Part shown: positions 45,651-56,739 of the stretch, piece after piece | Layout of the letters: the number at the start of each line of letters is the position of its first letter | Numbering within the stretch: position 1 is the first letter of the stretch | Source: Sipunculus nudus | Taxonomy: Eukaryota; Annelida; Sipuncula; Golfingiida; Sipunculidae | DNA: 64,000 bases | Assembly: GCA_026874595.1 (NCBI GenBank) | Contig: CM049313.1 | Location: 10,413,508-10,477,507, forward strand | Direction: 5' to 3' | Notes under the pieces: generated by a model | Seen by the model: only the letters and a program-made list of their open reading frames with translations | Told to the model about the DNA's origin: nothing | The model's database searches: none | Translations under genes and position numbers: made by a program

Positions 45651-47394
45651 CCAATATAATAGTTACTCCAAAAGAGTGTTTAAAAGCACCCAAATGTTCT
45701 TTGAAATTAATTTTAATTTTCCTTTCTGCTTTCACCAAAAGTGACTATGTAATATTTTTTAATATAGTTTGTAAAGAACTATGAAATGCAGCCCAAGTTT
45801 TGTTACTACACATGGGCTACCTCATTTTTATCTTTTAGAACAATAGAGCAGGTGTGTTCCTGCACGAGTAGCCATCAATGTTTTGGCTACTATATCTTTG
45901 AAGCTTTTGAAAATACCAAACAGTTGACAGGTCCCCTTTCCAGGCTCCTTTCTTGCAGGTGACTAGTAACTTGACCACTACAAGTAGGACTTGCAAAAGA
46001 AATTTTATTAATGCTCCTGTTATTTTTTTTTAATAGGTTCTACTTCCTAAGTATTGTTAAAAGAATGTATGCATGCCACTGTGGATTTCACTCTTTAGAT
46101 TTAGTGTGTAACAAGTACTTGTCAAAAGAATGTTTTGATTAGGATGAAGATATGTTAATAAATAAATACTTATCAAAAGTGGATAGATCATTGCTGCTAA
46201 TAATTCCAAATCTTATTTATTTTCTTCACTTCTAAACATTCAATTATTATAAGTAAATCGTTATCAAACATCAATTTAATGTTAAATGACAGTTGCTTGT
46301 GCATCACTCTAAGCATTCTGAAGGCATAGTCCAGTCATGTTTAGATGCATATAAGATTGTCTGTTTTACTGTAGTTAATACAGGTATTAGTGTGGAAAGG
46401 AGTAATAACAGTTTTGACATATGTCTGATCATCCACAACAATGTTTATTACTATTGTCATTTTTGTTACTACGGCATTGATGCATTAAAAAAAAATAGAA
46501 TATTTTCAGCAACTCATACTAACTATATATTAGTACGCACACCTGCCTCCAAAAGGAAAACAGGTCCTCCAGATTCAGTTGTACCATAACTATGCTATCG
46601 ACTGTAGTAAATGTATTGATATCTATGAGAACTTTTTACAGATTTTAATACATACAGACCTAAACACTTTCTGGAATGGAAAATAGACCAGTCAAACATG
46701 GATATTTCATGCTCTTTGATGACCTTGTTGAAAGGAGGTATTATGGTTTGGGGAAAATTTCGTATTTACCTCTATTACTTATATACTCTATAATATCATG
46801 AACATAATTTTATTAGTCAGATGAGGCTTAATTAATATTACTACTATGTTGATTACAACCAATTTCATCATTAATTCAAATTATATTATCACGAGATACC
46901 AGTCACAATGTCAGTATTAACTTATTGAAGGGTAGTAATACAAAAGATAAGATTTAGTCAACTATACATCATTAGTGTAATGATTGGGTTAAAGTTGAAG
47001 ACACTTTTTGTGATATCACATGTGCTATTGTGTTAGACATCCTTGGGAGGAAAATCTTCTCAAGATGCTATCTAGATGAATAACAGTCCACTTTCACTAT
47101 ATAATATAAAGTTTTCACTGATAATGAACAGAGCTCTACTGATTAGTAGTCAACACTCAGCACTAGACAGGTACTCTTTCTGTTAGATCTGTAGCAGAAC
47201 TTATAACTTGTCATAACCGGTAAGCTTATTTTTCTGATGTTTATGTCATTGTTCATATTATTTAGTGTATTCTATGTATTTTTACATGTTTACTGTATGT
47301 GTTGTATATATTTTAGGTACATTAACAAATGCAAGGGTATTCATATATACTGGCACTTCCCCCAGTATAGAAAAACTAATCAATATAATCTTTT
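45650..47394 (+). other. Non-coding DNA before LINE A ORF2
   Basis: AT-rich, with no recognised gene or element. The last part should contain LINE A's own inter-ORF spacer; the boundary is not visible. ORF2's ATG at 47395 follows an A/T-rich leader. Confidence 0.5.
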
Positions 47395-50300
47395 ATGACC
47401 AATATTTGTCAAATAATATCACTTAATGCTAGAGGTCTAGCAAGTTACTCAAAAAGAAGAGAAGTTTTTCATTGGTTGAATAGGAAAGAAAGTTCTATCA
47501 TATTTTTACAAGAAACTCACAGCACAAAAGATAGTGAAAATAGATGGAAAACAGAATGGGGTAACCATATATATTTTAGCCACGGCACCAACCAAGCAAA
47601 GGGGGTATGTACACTAATTAAAAACAGGTCAGACATTCAGGTTAAAGAGGTAATTAATGATATTCTTGGACGATATTTGATTATTAACACAACAATAGGT
47701 GAACACGACCTAACCTTAGTAAACATTTACGCACCCAATAAAGATGACCCTAAATTTTTTGAGGATTTAATTAACATTGTAAATCATCATGGTACAGGAA
47801 ACATAATAATAGGAGGAGACTTCAATTTAACATTAAATCCAGCATTAGATAAAAATGGAGGAAATTCTAATAACCATTCTAAATCCAGACAAGTTATAAA
47901 TCATTGGATAGAACTTGAACAATTATCTGATATCTGGAGACTTCAACATCCTAATAGTTTGGAATATACATGGCACAGATACCGACCTGATCCAGTGTTT
48001 TGTAGATTAGATTACTTTCTAGTTAACGATAGCTTAATCAACAGCATTAGTCAGTCTGGAATCGAAGCTGGATATAAAAGTGACCATTCACTAATCACTA
48101 TAAATATTATAAAATCAGAACATAAGCATGGACCAGGCTTTTGGAAACTAAACTGCTCACTGTTAAACGATGATACTTATATATCAACAGTTAAAGAATG
48201 TATAAAAACAACAGTTCTTAATAATAAAGAGACAAATCCAACACTACTGTGGGACACCTTAAAATGTCAAATAAGAGGCGAAACTATAGCTTATGCAGCA
48301 TACAAAAAAAAATTAAAATTACAAAAAATGAAACATTTAGAAAAGATGATTCACAACTTACAAAATTTATTCAATACAACAGGTGATACTAAAGACCGAG
48401 AAAATTGGGAGGAAGCAGTGAACAAACATAGACAATTAATAGAAGAAAAAACCAGAGGGGCAATAGTGAGATGTAGAACCAGATGGTACTCAGAGGGAGA
48501 CAAACCATCTAAATACTTTCTCAATTTGGAAAAAAGAAATTACAATAAAAAATCTATACTAAAACTTAAAGATCAACATGGTGAACTAATATCAGAACAG
48601 AAAGATATTTTAAAAGAAGAAATACGATTTTATAAAAAACTATATACAGCTAGAGAAAAGCTCAATAGCTCAAATAGAAATTTTCTTTTCACAGAATATC
48701 TTAAAACTCTAAATGAAGATGAAAAGGAATTATGTGAAGAAGAATTTAAAGAGGAAGATTTTAAATCTACAATTGATTCATTGTCTCTCAATAAATCGCC
48801 AGGTCCCGATGGATTCCCAGTCGAGTTCTACAAAACATTCTGGGGGGATGTAAAAGAACACCTTATAAATGCTATTAATTATTCCTTTGAAACAGATTGT
48901 CTTCCAATAACTATGCGTCAAGGAGTTATATGCCTTATTCCTAAGAAAGGAAAAGACCAACTTTATTTGAAAAACTGGCGCCCTCTGTCTCTTCTTAATA
49001 CAGACTATAAAATAGTAGCAAAAACATTAGCTAACAAACTTAAATTAGTTTTACCATCCTTAATACACTCCGATCAAACTGGATTCATAAAAAATAGGTA
49101 TATTGGAGAAAATATTATTAAAATTACTGGCATAATCTCTTATTTAAAAGAAATTAATAAAGGCGGTAATTTACTATCAGTAGATTTTGAAAAAGCTTTT
49201 GACCAATTAGAATGGCCTTATATTCAAAACACTCTTCAAATACTCAACTTTGGAACTAAATTTAGGAAGTGGATTAATTTATTGTACAACAACATTCACA
49301 GTTGTGTATTAAACAGATGCTGGGCAACAGAATTCTTTCCAGTTACCAGAGGTGTAAGGCAGGGTTGCCCCCTTTCCCCTTACCTCTTTATTTTGGCAGC
49401 AGAAACATTAGCAACGGAAATAAGGAACAACCGTAACATAAGAGGAGTAACAATAAATCAGAAGGAACATAAAATCATTCAATATGCCGATGATACAGTT
49501 CTAACCTTAACAGGGGGGCCTCTGTCAGTACAAGAAACCTTAAAAGTATTCTCTGACTTTGAACAAATATCGGGACTTAAAGTAAATATAGAAAAAACAA
49601 TAATAATGCCAATAACTGCTAATACACAAAACCAAAATACCATAAAAAATCTAGGTTTAAATTGGTGTACAAATCCTGTAAAAATCTTAGGAATCTATAT
49701 TCATCAAGAATGGAAAAAAATGATAGAGATCAACTATAAAGAAATCCTCAGTAAGATTAAAGTTATAATTAATACTTGGAGTAACAGAATGATGTCTCTT
49801 TCAGGTAGAATAACTATTGTAAAAACACTTATAATCTCTCAATTAACCTATTTATTCTTAGTCCTACCAAGTCCTCCAATCAATTATATCAAAGAGATTG
49901 AAAAATTAATATTTAGATTTATCTGGAACAACCGGCCAGATAAAGTTAAAAGATCTACAATTATTGCACCAAGAAATAAAGGAGGGCTTAATATGATTCA
50001 TCTTCCATCTAACATGCAATCTTTAAAAATTTCATGGGTTAAACGGTTCCTCAGTGGCCCTTTAGAAGATGGATGGAGACAGATTATTAATGTACAATTT
50101 AAAAACCTCGGTTCAATTATTTTTAAATGTAATTTGAAAGAACATGACATACATAGCTTTAGTTACTCATGTGATCCATTCTGGAAAGATGTGCTTCACC
50201 ATTGGTGCAAATACAATTTTAACAAGTCCGTTAAATCAGACGAAATTCAGTCACAAACATTATGGTATAACTCTCATATAAAGGTTAAAGATAAAGTAAT

Positions 50301-51150
50301 TTTTTATAAGAAATTACATACTGCAGGTATAAACACTCTTTCTGACATAACAAAAAAATCGGGCAATTATCTAGCATTTTTGACATATAAAGAATTCATT
50401 AACAAATACAAAGTTAGTACAAACTTTATAAAATATGCAGGTTTAGTGAACGCAATTCCAACCTGTTGGAAAAAAGAGATAAAAAATAACCCTAGTCTAG
50501 AAGCACAAGAATATACAGTGGACAAAATAATAAATAAGAAAAACACGGCACGGTATGTATACTTAAATGTAATTGAATCTATCTGCGTGAAACCAGAAAA
50601 GCAAACAAAGAAATGGATTGGTGAATTAAGTTTACAAAATGAAGAAAATATCTTTAAGGCATTCAAGAATATTGCCATGATTACTATTTCAGAGAAACTA
50701 AGAATCTTTCAATTTAAATTATTACATAGGATTTTACCACTTAATCCACTTCTTTACAAACTGAAAATAAGCCAAAGTGAACTTTGTTCTTTTTGTAAAA
50801 AGGAAAAAGAAACTTACTTACATATATTTTATCACTGTGAGGTAACCCATAATCTATTAGTAACATTTAAGAGCTGGTTAAAAGACCTGGAACAACTTTT
50901 AAACTTAAGCAATACATTAACAGAAACAATATTAATACTCAACATCTATGGCGACAGCTTACTGGATACTCTATTACTGTTACTAAAACATTATATATAT
51001 ACATGTAAATGTAAAGGGAAATTACCAGTATTCTCTGTGTATAAAACGTATGTCACACAAATTTATAAAATTGAAGAACATATTGCAAGGAAGAAAGGTA
51101 AAATGGTGACACATATTCAAAAGTGGAAAACTTTCAAAGCATACACTTAG
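47395..51150 (+). CDS. LINE A ORF2: endonuclease-reverse transcriptase, intact
   Basis: A single 1251-codon frame. Residues 1-235 form an APE-type endonuclease: N11 in SLNARGL, E40 in FLQETHS, Y112 in NIYAPN, D142/N144 in GGDFN, and D230/H231 in SDHSL are all present. The reverse transcriptase follows: SPGPDG (G473), D597 in DFEKAFD, GVRQGCPLSPYLF near 660, and YADD at 697-700. A Cys/His-rich tail has C1131-x2-C1134 in LCSFCKK, then H and C in YLHIFYHC. The endonuclease nicks target DNA and the RT copies the RNA there. All catalytic residues are kept and there is no stop, so it looks recently active. The L1/Tx1 clade assignment rests on domain order. Confidence 0.95.
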   Translation: MTNICQIISLNARGLASYSKRREVFHWLNRKESSIIFLQETHSTKDSENRWKTEWGNHIYFSHGTNQAKGVCTLIKNRSDIQVKEVINDILGRYLIINTTIGEHDLTLVNIYAPNKDDPKFFEDLINIVNHHGTGNIIIGGDFNLTLNPALDKNGGNSNNHSKSRQVINHWIELEQLSDIWRLQHPNSLEYTWHRYRPDPVFCRLDYFLVNDSLINSISQSGIEAGYKSDHSLITINIIKSEHKHGPGFWKLNCSLLNDDTYISTVKECIKTTVLNNKETNPTLLWDTLKCQIRGETIAYAAYKKKLKLQKMKHLEKMIHNLQNLFNTTGDTKDRENWEEAVNKHRQLIEEKTRGAIVRCRTRWYSEGDKPSKYFLNLEKRNYNKKSILKLKDQHGELISEQKDILKEEIRFYKKLYTAREKLNSSNRNFLFTEYLKTLNEDEKELCEEEFKEEDFKSTIDSLSLNKSPGPDGFPVEFYKTFWGDVKEHLINAINYSFETDCLPITMRQGVICLIPKKGKDQLYLKNWRPLSLLNTDYKIVAKTLANKLKLVLPSLIHSDQTGFIKNRYIGENIIKITGIISYLKEINKGGNLLSVDFEKAFDQLEWPYIQNTLQILNFGTKFRKWINLLYNNIHSCVLNRCWATEFFPVTRGVRQGCPLSPYLFILAAETLATEIRNNRNIRGVTINQKEHKIIQYADDTVLTLTGGPLSVQETLKVFSDFEQISGLKVNIEKTIIMPITANTQNQNTIKNLGLNWCTNPVKILGIYIHQEWKKMIEINYKEILSKIKVIINTWSNRMMSLSGRITIVKTLIISQLTYLFLVLPSPPINYIKEIEKLIFRFIWNNRPDKVKRSTIIAPRNKGGLNMIHLPSNMQSLKISWVKRFLSGPLEDGWRQIINVQFKNLGSIIFKCNLKEHDIHSFSYSCDPFWKDVLHHWCKYNFNKSVKSDEIQSQTLWYNSHIKVKDKVIFYKKLHTAGINTLSDITKKSGNYLAFLTYKEFINKYKVSTNFIKYAGLVNAIPTCWKKEIKNNPSLEAQEYTVDKIINKKNTARYVYLNVIESICVKPEKQTKKWIGELSLQNEENIFKAFKNIAMITISEKLRIFQFKLLHRILPLNPLLYKLKISQSELCSFCKKEKETYLHIFYHCEVTHNLLVTFKSWLKDLEQLLNLSNTLTETILILNIYGDSLLDTLLLLLKHYIYTCKCKGKLPVFSVYKTYVTQIYKIEEHIARKKGKMVTHIQKWKTFKAYT

Positions 51151-51349
51151 GAAACGAATAATACAGTATAAAGAAAAAATATTTACCCCACATTTCAAAT
51201 CACAAGAACATTTTTATTTTTGTAATGTACCTGTTCGTTTGTATTCGTATGTATGTATGTATTGTCACTGTCATTACACTGTCACGATATATAATGTACT
51301 GTGTTATATGTAACTTATGTTTATAATAAAAAAAAAAAAAAAAAAAAAG
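51151..51349 (+). other. LINE A 3' UTR and poly(A) tail
   Basis: About 175 nt after the TAG stop, ending TTATAATAAA and about 20 A residues (51328-51348). The target-site duplication copy begins at 51350. Confidence 0.85.
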
Positions 51350-51364
51350 AGAAACGTGCATATC

Positions 51365-52464
51365 AGGTGTAGCCACAGAGGAGTTCCATGACAAAAAAGC
51401 AAATTCAAGGAATTTATGTCCTCCGCTTCCGCCTTCAAGTCGGGGATGATTTAATAGTATGTGGTGACTAACTACAATAAGTTTTAACCACGCTCAAATG
51501 ATGGCAGCACCTGGCAGTAACTGCCAAAAAAAAATCAAGTATTTTATGTCCACCGCTTGCGACACCTGTTGGCGATTAGTGAAACTAAATGTGCTAATTC
51601 ATCATATAAAAAAATGAAATATCATGTTGTATTATTATCTTGTGAGATAGACACTCCAAAACCAATCCCAACCAAGGTAAGCATGAGAGCAATCACTGGC
51701 CCTAATTTGAATGAAACCAATTAAAATAAAGGAAAGTTATCGCACGGAAATGAAAACCTGACAGACAGACAGACAGACAGAGGGACAGACGGACAAACCC
51801 AAATCAATATCCGCAGCGGGGACAAAAAATCCAGTGCAACCACTGTCAATCATAACATAAATTCAGTATATAATGCTAGCCACTGTAAATTTATCATTTA
51901 AAATAGAAACTTTTGCTCGATCAACCACTTTCTTTGGCTGTGATATAAATATATGTTATTACATTTATAATATAAATGAATTTAAGCTTCTTTCTCTTGG
52001 CACAAATAGAACATATTTTACTTTCAACGTATCACATTTCAGTAAATGTGGATCAAGTTATATCTAATAATTTATAGTGAAACATTCCTTTGATCTTCTG
52101 AAATTGTAATTTTCGTAATGTTGTTAAATACCTCATTAACAGCACTTTCATATTAAAATGAAGCTCAGCAAACGATTTGTCTATTACCTGTAAACTGTCT
52201 GTGCATCCATTTGTTTTCCACCATTTTCTCAAAAATATTTTGTTTTTAAATCCCTTGTTCAATAATTATATCTATTTTAATCTTGATGAATATTAGCGGT
52301 TAAAGTATTTGAGCTTATCCCTTTTTCCAGCTTAAAGGAACAGCATACGTAATACCCATGTAATGTAAATAATTTACATCAACGTGTTTTTAGTTACATC
52401 CGTTTGAGTGAAGCAAAACTATCTGAATTTATTTCTAGGATATCACATATTTATACCTTCAGAC

Positions 52465-52517
<53 letters not shown>

Positions 52518-52961
52518 GTATTATGTATAAAATTTTCACCTTTTTCAATTGTGAAAATATTTCATCTAACGTTTGTAATCACAGTGAATTCAAAGGCGTT
52601 TTAGAGGCGGCCCCCGTTTCCCAATATTGGAGCAGACGGGGTTATTTTCAAAGGTACTTTTCAGAAACACTTTTTCTCCGCCTGTGTTCATTACCAGAAA
52701 TGAATACGACACAAATCTATATGCATATCAACCTTTTTTTTAGACAGATTCTATTTCAACTGCTAATTTCAAAGATGTAGATTGCAGTTAGCAACTAACA
52801 TCAAACAACCAATACACTAGTTTTTTTTCTATATGGAAATCAAATATTAAACTGTTCTGTCCCATAGAGGATAAGTACTTCAAGCCACCCCGCGTGTCAA
52901 TTTCAAACGACTTTGTATTCCATAATTTCAAATAATAAATCTCATAAGTGTAAATTTAAAT
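51365..52961. other. Non-coding spacer with microsatellites
   Basis: Holds an (ACAG)n patch (51764-51780) and a (TTA)n microsatellite (52467-52523). The 51369-51390 words (GTAGCCACAGAGGAGTT) also occur near 8338, so a dispersed repeat is present. No gene seen. Confidence 0.6.
52467..52523. repeat. (TTA)n microsatellite
   Basis: About 18 TTA triplets with two AGTATT interruptions. Confidence 0.92.
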
Positions 52962-54385
52962 ACAAGTGACCCGTGGGTCATGACGCTCAGCCGACTGACA
53001 TGTTGACAATATGTCCTACTAACTAAGGTAATGTAGGTGGCATCATTGTAAATGCATATTAGCTTAAGTTCATCAAGACCCATAGCACACCAAATCTGAT
53101 GACAAACCAACCGGCCTTTCATGGGGAATCTGGCAATTTGTGTGTATTTTGCATTATTTCTAGGGTGCTCAAACATACCCAAACTCTGAGAATATAGTTC
53201 ACTGTGACCCTATTTCAGGTTTCTGGGGTGTCCTTTGAGGAACTCTCAGGATGTCAAGTAAGAAGATTCTGGGCCCAAAGGTTATGATTTGTGCCCTACT
53301 TTGGTATCAAATTTTCAATTATTCTGAGGGGTGCTTATATTTATAAGCCACATAGCTCAGAAATTATGGGTATTAGAGACCTAAATACACGTTTCCAAAG
53401 AGATTTTCATAGACCTCCCGCGATTTTAGGTTAGAACATTCCAGGTCCAATATTTATTTGTGCCCTGGTTTGGTATCAAATTTCTAATAATGATGGCGGA
53501 TGCTTATAAGCCAAATAGCTGGGTAACAGAGACCTAATTTCAGATTTCCATGGAGACTTTTCATGTACCTCTCTGGATGTAAAGTTGTTACGATTTGTTC
53601 CCTGTTAAAAGATGACCACATCTTTTAAGGTCTCAAAAATGGATAAAAAAAATAGTAAAAAATCGAAAAAATACAGGTGGCATCACCAGTCTGCAGAAAC
53701 TGATCAAAAACGCCATGATGAATATCCATGCAGAGAATCATTGTGATCAATGAATTAGTTGTTCAGATACTTGAGCTTTTGTATCAAATTTTTCATTATT
53801 ATGGGGGGTACTTCGGAGCCCCATAGCTTGAGGAATATTGGTACCAGAGACCTAAACCAGATTTCCAAGGAGACTTTTCATGGACCTCTCTGGATGTAAA
53901 GTTAGAAGATTCCAGGTCTAGTGTTTACGATTTGTGCCCTGTTAACACATAACGGCATCTTTTGAGGTCTCAAGATATAGGAAAAAAATCGTTAAAAAAT
54001 CGAAAAAATACAAGTGGCGCCACCAGTCTGCAGAAACTGATGAAACGCTCCATGAATAATATCCATGCAAAGAATCATGGTGATCAATGCATTAGTTGTT
54101 CAGATACTTAAGCTTTTATATCAAATTTTTCATTATTCTGGGGGGGGGGGGTATTCGGAGCCCCATAGCTAGAAGAATATGGGTAACAGAGACCTAATTC
54201 AAGGTTTCTAAAAAGACTTTTCATGGACCTCGCTGGATGTTAAGTTAGAAGATTCCAGGTCCATTGGTTACGATTTGTGCCTTGTTAACGGACAGACGGC
54301 CGGATGGCCGGACGGCAGGACGGACGACGGACAAAGAGTGATCGCCATAGCTCAGATGACTTACAGTCAGCTGAGCTAAAAACGA
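52962..54385. mobile_element. Non-autonomous element with ~330-bp internal repeats and CAGCTGAG-type ends
   Basis: Starts with ACAAGTGACCCGTGGGTCAT and GACGCTCAGCC. Ends with a GGACGG-rich patch (54291-54335) and CAGTCAGCTGAGCTAAAAA. Inside, AGAGACCTAA-type anchors lie near 53368, 53528, 53849 and 54189. Units contain ACTTTTCATGGACCTCTCTGG, TTACGATTTGTGCCCTGTTA, a GGTGGCGCCACC-type palindrome and CAGTCTGCAGAAACTGAT. No coding capacity. Several short copies of its left end are scattered through the window. Confidence 0.65.
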
Positions 54386-54389
54386 CTCG

Positions 54390-56730
54390 TTATTTGTCAA
54401 TTTCATACATGACCCGCGTGTTTGTCATTTTCAAGGAACTCGTGTTTATTACACTTTCTGTCGATTACCAGTTCAAAGGGACAAGTTGATTCCATTTTCA
54501 TATTTGAAACGAAACATCAAATTTCTATCACTGTTTCTTTTTAATGGATCCACTTTTTATGATGACTGTGGACCTAGCGCGGTGATATAATCTAATTTCA
54601 AGGACCTATGTAAATGTCCAACGCAAAACGATACGAATGGGATGTCTTGACAGGACTACCAAACACTCCATTCCTTGACAACAGCAACTGAATGGTAGAT
54701 TCACGGGATGGAACGAAGATGCTATCAAGGCTGTGCTCGTGATTCCTGAAAATCGGCAAAAGCTTTGTGATGATTCAGTTGCAAAAAAACCGTCTTTCAA
54801 AACTGCCATGCTGACTTGCTGTTATGATTATCTTCCTTCCATCAAGAAACAAAACTATGTCACCGGTTGCCAGAACAAAGCAAATCAAGAAAGTTTTATT
54901 TATGAAATTTTGAAGCGTCTCCAGTCAGATAACAGGAGTCCCATGTTTCTCAACGTTACTAGGATTTTGAGTATTCTTCACCATTGGCTGCTGCCAGTGC
55001 ATGCCACAGCTGAGAAAGCCACCTGTCACATCCCTCCCCTGGACCCAGGTTCATCCTTCACATGACTTCCGGTAATTGGTAATCTACATCCTTTACATAT
55101 ACAAATTCTATTATACATTGTAAGAAGTGCTTTCTATCAGGGTGACCCGTTTTAATTAATATATCCACAAAGAGCACATTTGGTTATATTTTGGTTTATT
55201 CGACTGTACCAGGATTATACCAGCGAGTCGTGCCATCTAGTCTTAAAGCGACCGCAAAGACCATAAAACAACCCACCCACCCCACATTGCGGAAGGAAAT
55301 TGCTCCTCTGCTGACAAATGAGGTTTTGTATTCAAATTTCGACCTGGCATCGTCCTTTCCTCGACAACATTGTTTAATAAAATCATTTAATGTTTCCTTG
55401 CTTTTGATTTATTTAAGATCTCCTTAAATGTTTCGATCTCGATTTGTAGTGGTCAGTCAGTCCCTTATCTCACTGAAGGGGACTAGGACACGTGCACATG
55501 TACTGTATACGCTTCCGTAATATTATTTACTATGAAGAGTGCCAATTTTACGTGTCAAAATCTTCCTTGAAAAAGACATGACGGGCGTTTTATTGATTTG
55601 TGGATACTTAGGTGGTGACATTTATTATCATTGATCACCTTGATAATGTGTTGCCATGTATTTTTTTAGCCCCTGTGGGTGTGTATGTGCCCACGCCATC
55701 GTAAATTATGGTTTACACAGTTTCTGCTCAAGCACAGTTTTTATACTAGATGATCAACAGTTCACACGGATACGTTTCTTCCCACAATATTATCTACCTT
55801 TAAAGTGATCATAATACTTTGAAATTTTCATCTTTCCAACTAATATAGGTTTGTCATTATGCAGAAAAAATTTGCCATCCTGCTTAAGGTGCATCCTACC
55901 ATCATATCAAACTTCCAATCATACTTCGCTCAGTGTAAACCCGATTCTGCCATCGTACATGCCATCCTACATGCACACTTGCATGCAAAAACAGCTGAAA
56001 GTTTTCAAATGAAACACTGTGATATCTGAAACACGATTGTGTAGGAAATTATAGGAAATGAGGGCCTAAATGACGGAAAGTATAAGAAATTATAGACCAC
56101 ATTGATAGGGAAATATAGGGAGTCGTTGGAAGACCAGCTATAAAATATTTCGTATTTGTCATGTTTGCTCCTACTTATCAGATACTAATATTGAAAACGT
56201 TAAGGTGTTTAACTTTCCATGGGATTGGTGCAAAATAAAAATGCCTTTCCGTGCACGTGTTTACCTGTCTGAGACAGGCGGAAAGGCGTTATTACGACCC
56301 CTGCTTTAGTAACCATATATGTTCACCAAACATGATAGCAATTGGACAGCAGTAATCTTCGGGCTTAACATCCTGCGTCACAAATGACGGTTTAATCAAC
56401 TATGTGTAGACCCTGGCAAAGGGGTAGGGGTAAAACACAGGTCGGGTGAGTTGTACATAAGTGTTTATTATCCTTTGATCAATCCATGTATCCACAATAA
56501 CTGTGTTATCAGCACATATCAGCAACCGGATAGTTCAGCAATGAAACACACAAATATATAATTATAAACAGAGCCTACAGGCCTAATGCCTACCTGTGCA
56601 ATGGGATATATTACACCAGGTATAATACAATGCTGGACCATTACTGTTCAAGTACGTGTAACATGTATATGAACAATGCAAGTACTAAACATTTTGAACA
56701 AAATCAATTACACAAACATCACTGCTGCAG
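54390..56730. other. Unassigned DNA with a 110-codon open frame
   Basis: A + frame at 54733-55065 (MLVIPENRQKLCDDSVAKKP...) has normal amino-acid composition but no motif I know. There is no clear splice signal or start context, so I do not call it a gene. The rest is AT-rich and featureless. Confidence 0.35.
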
Positions 56731-56739
56731 TTCTGGCAT

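Larger units (their letters stand above)
38681..51364 (+). mobile_element. LINE A: L1/Tx1-like element bounded by a 15-bp target-site duplication, with a 7.66-kb inter-ORF region
   Basis: AGAAACGTGTATATC (38681-38695) precedes the 5' start CCGGTTCCGGTT. AGAAACGTGCATATC (51350-51364) directly follows the 3' poly(A). The two match at 14 of 15 bases, as expected of an L1-type insertion. ORF1 (38739 or 38775 to 39734) and ORF2 (47395-51150) are both intact. The interval 39735-47394 is non-coding and holds repeats and a decayed LINE fragment. Either later DNA inserted between the ORFs, or the element mobilised with this cargo. Confidence 0.72.

Noticed and set aside
50367-50678. 103-codon - strand frame with hydrophobic stretches
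   Set aside because: Antisense shadow of LINE A ORF2.
47395-51150. Separate solo ORF2 insertion unrelated to the ORF1 at 38739
   Set aside because: Not fully excluded, but the 14/15 match between the sequence just before ORF1's 5' start and the one just after ORF2's poly(A) makes a single event more likely.
54733-55065. 110-codon open frame on +
   Set aside because: No known motif, no splice or start support, and repeats next to it; it could be a relic but I cannot support a gene.
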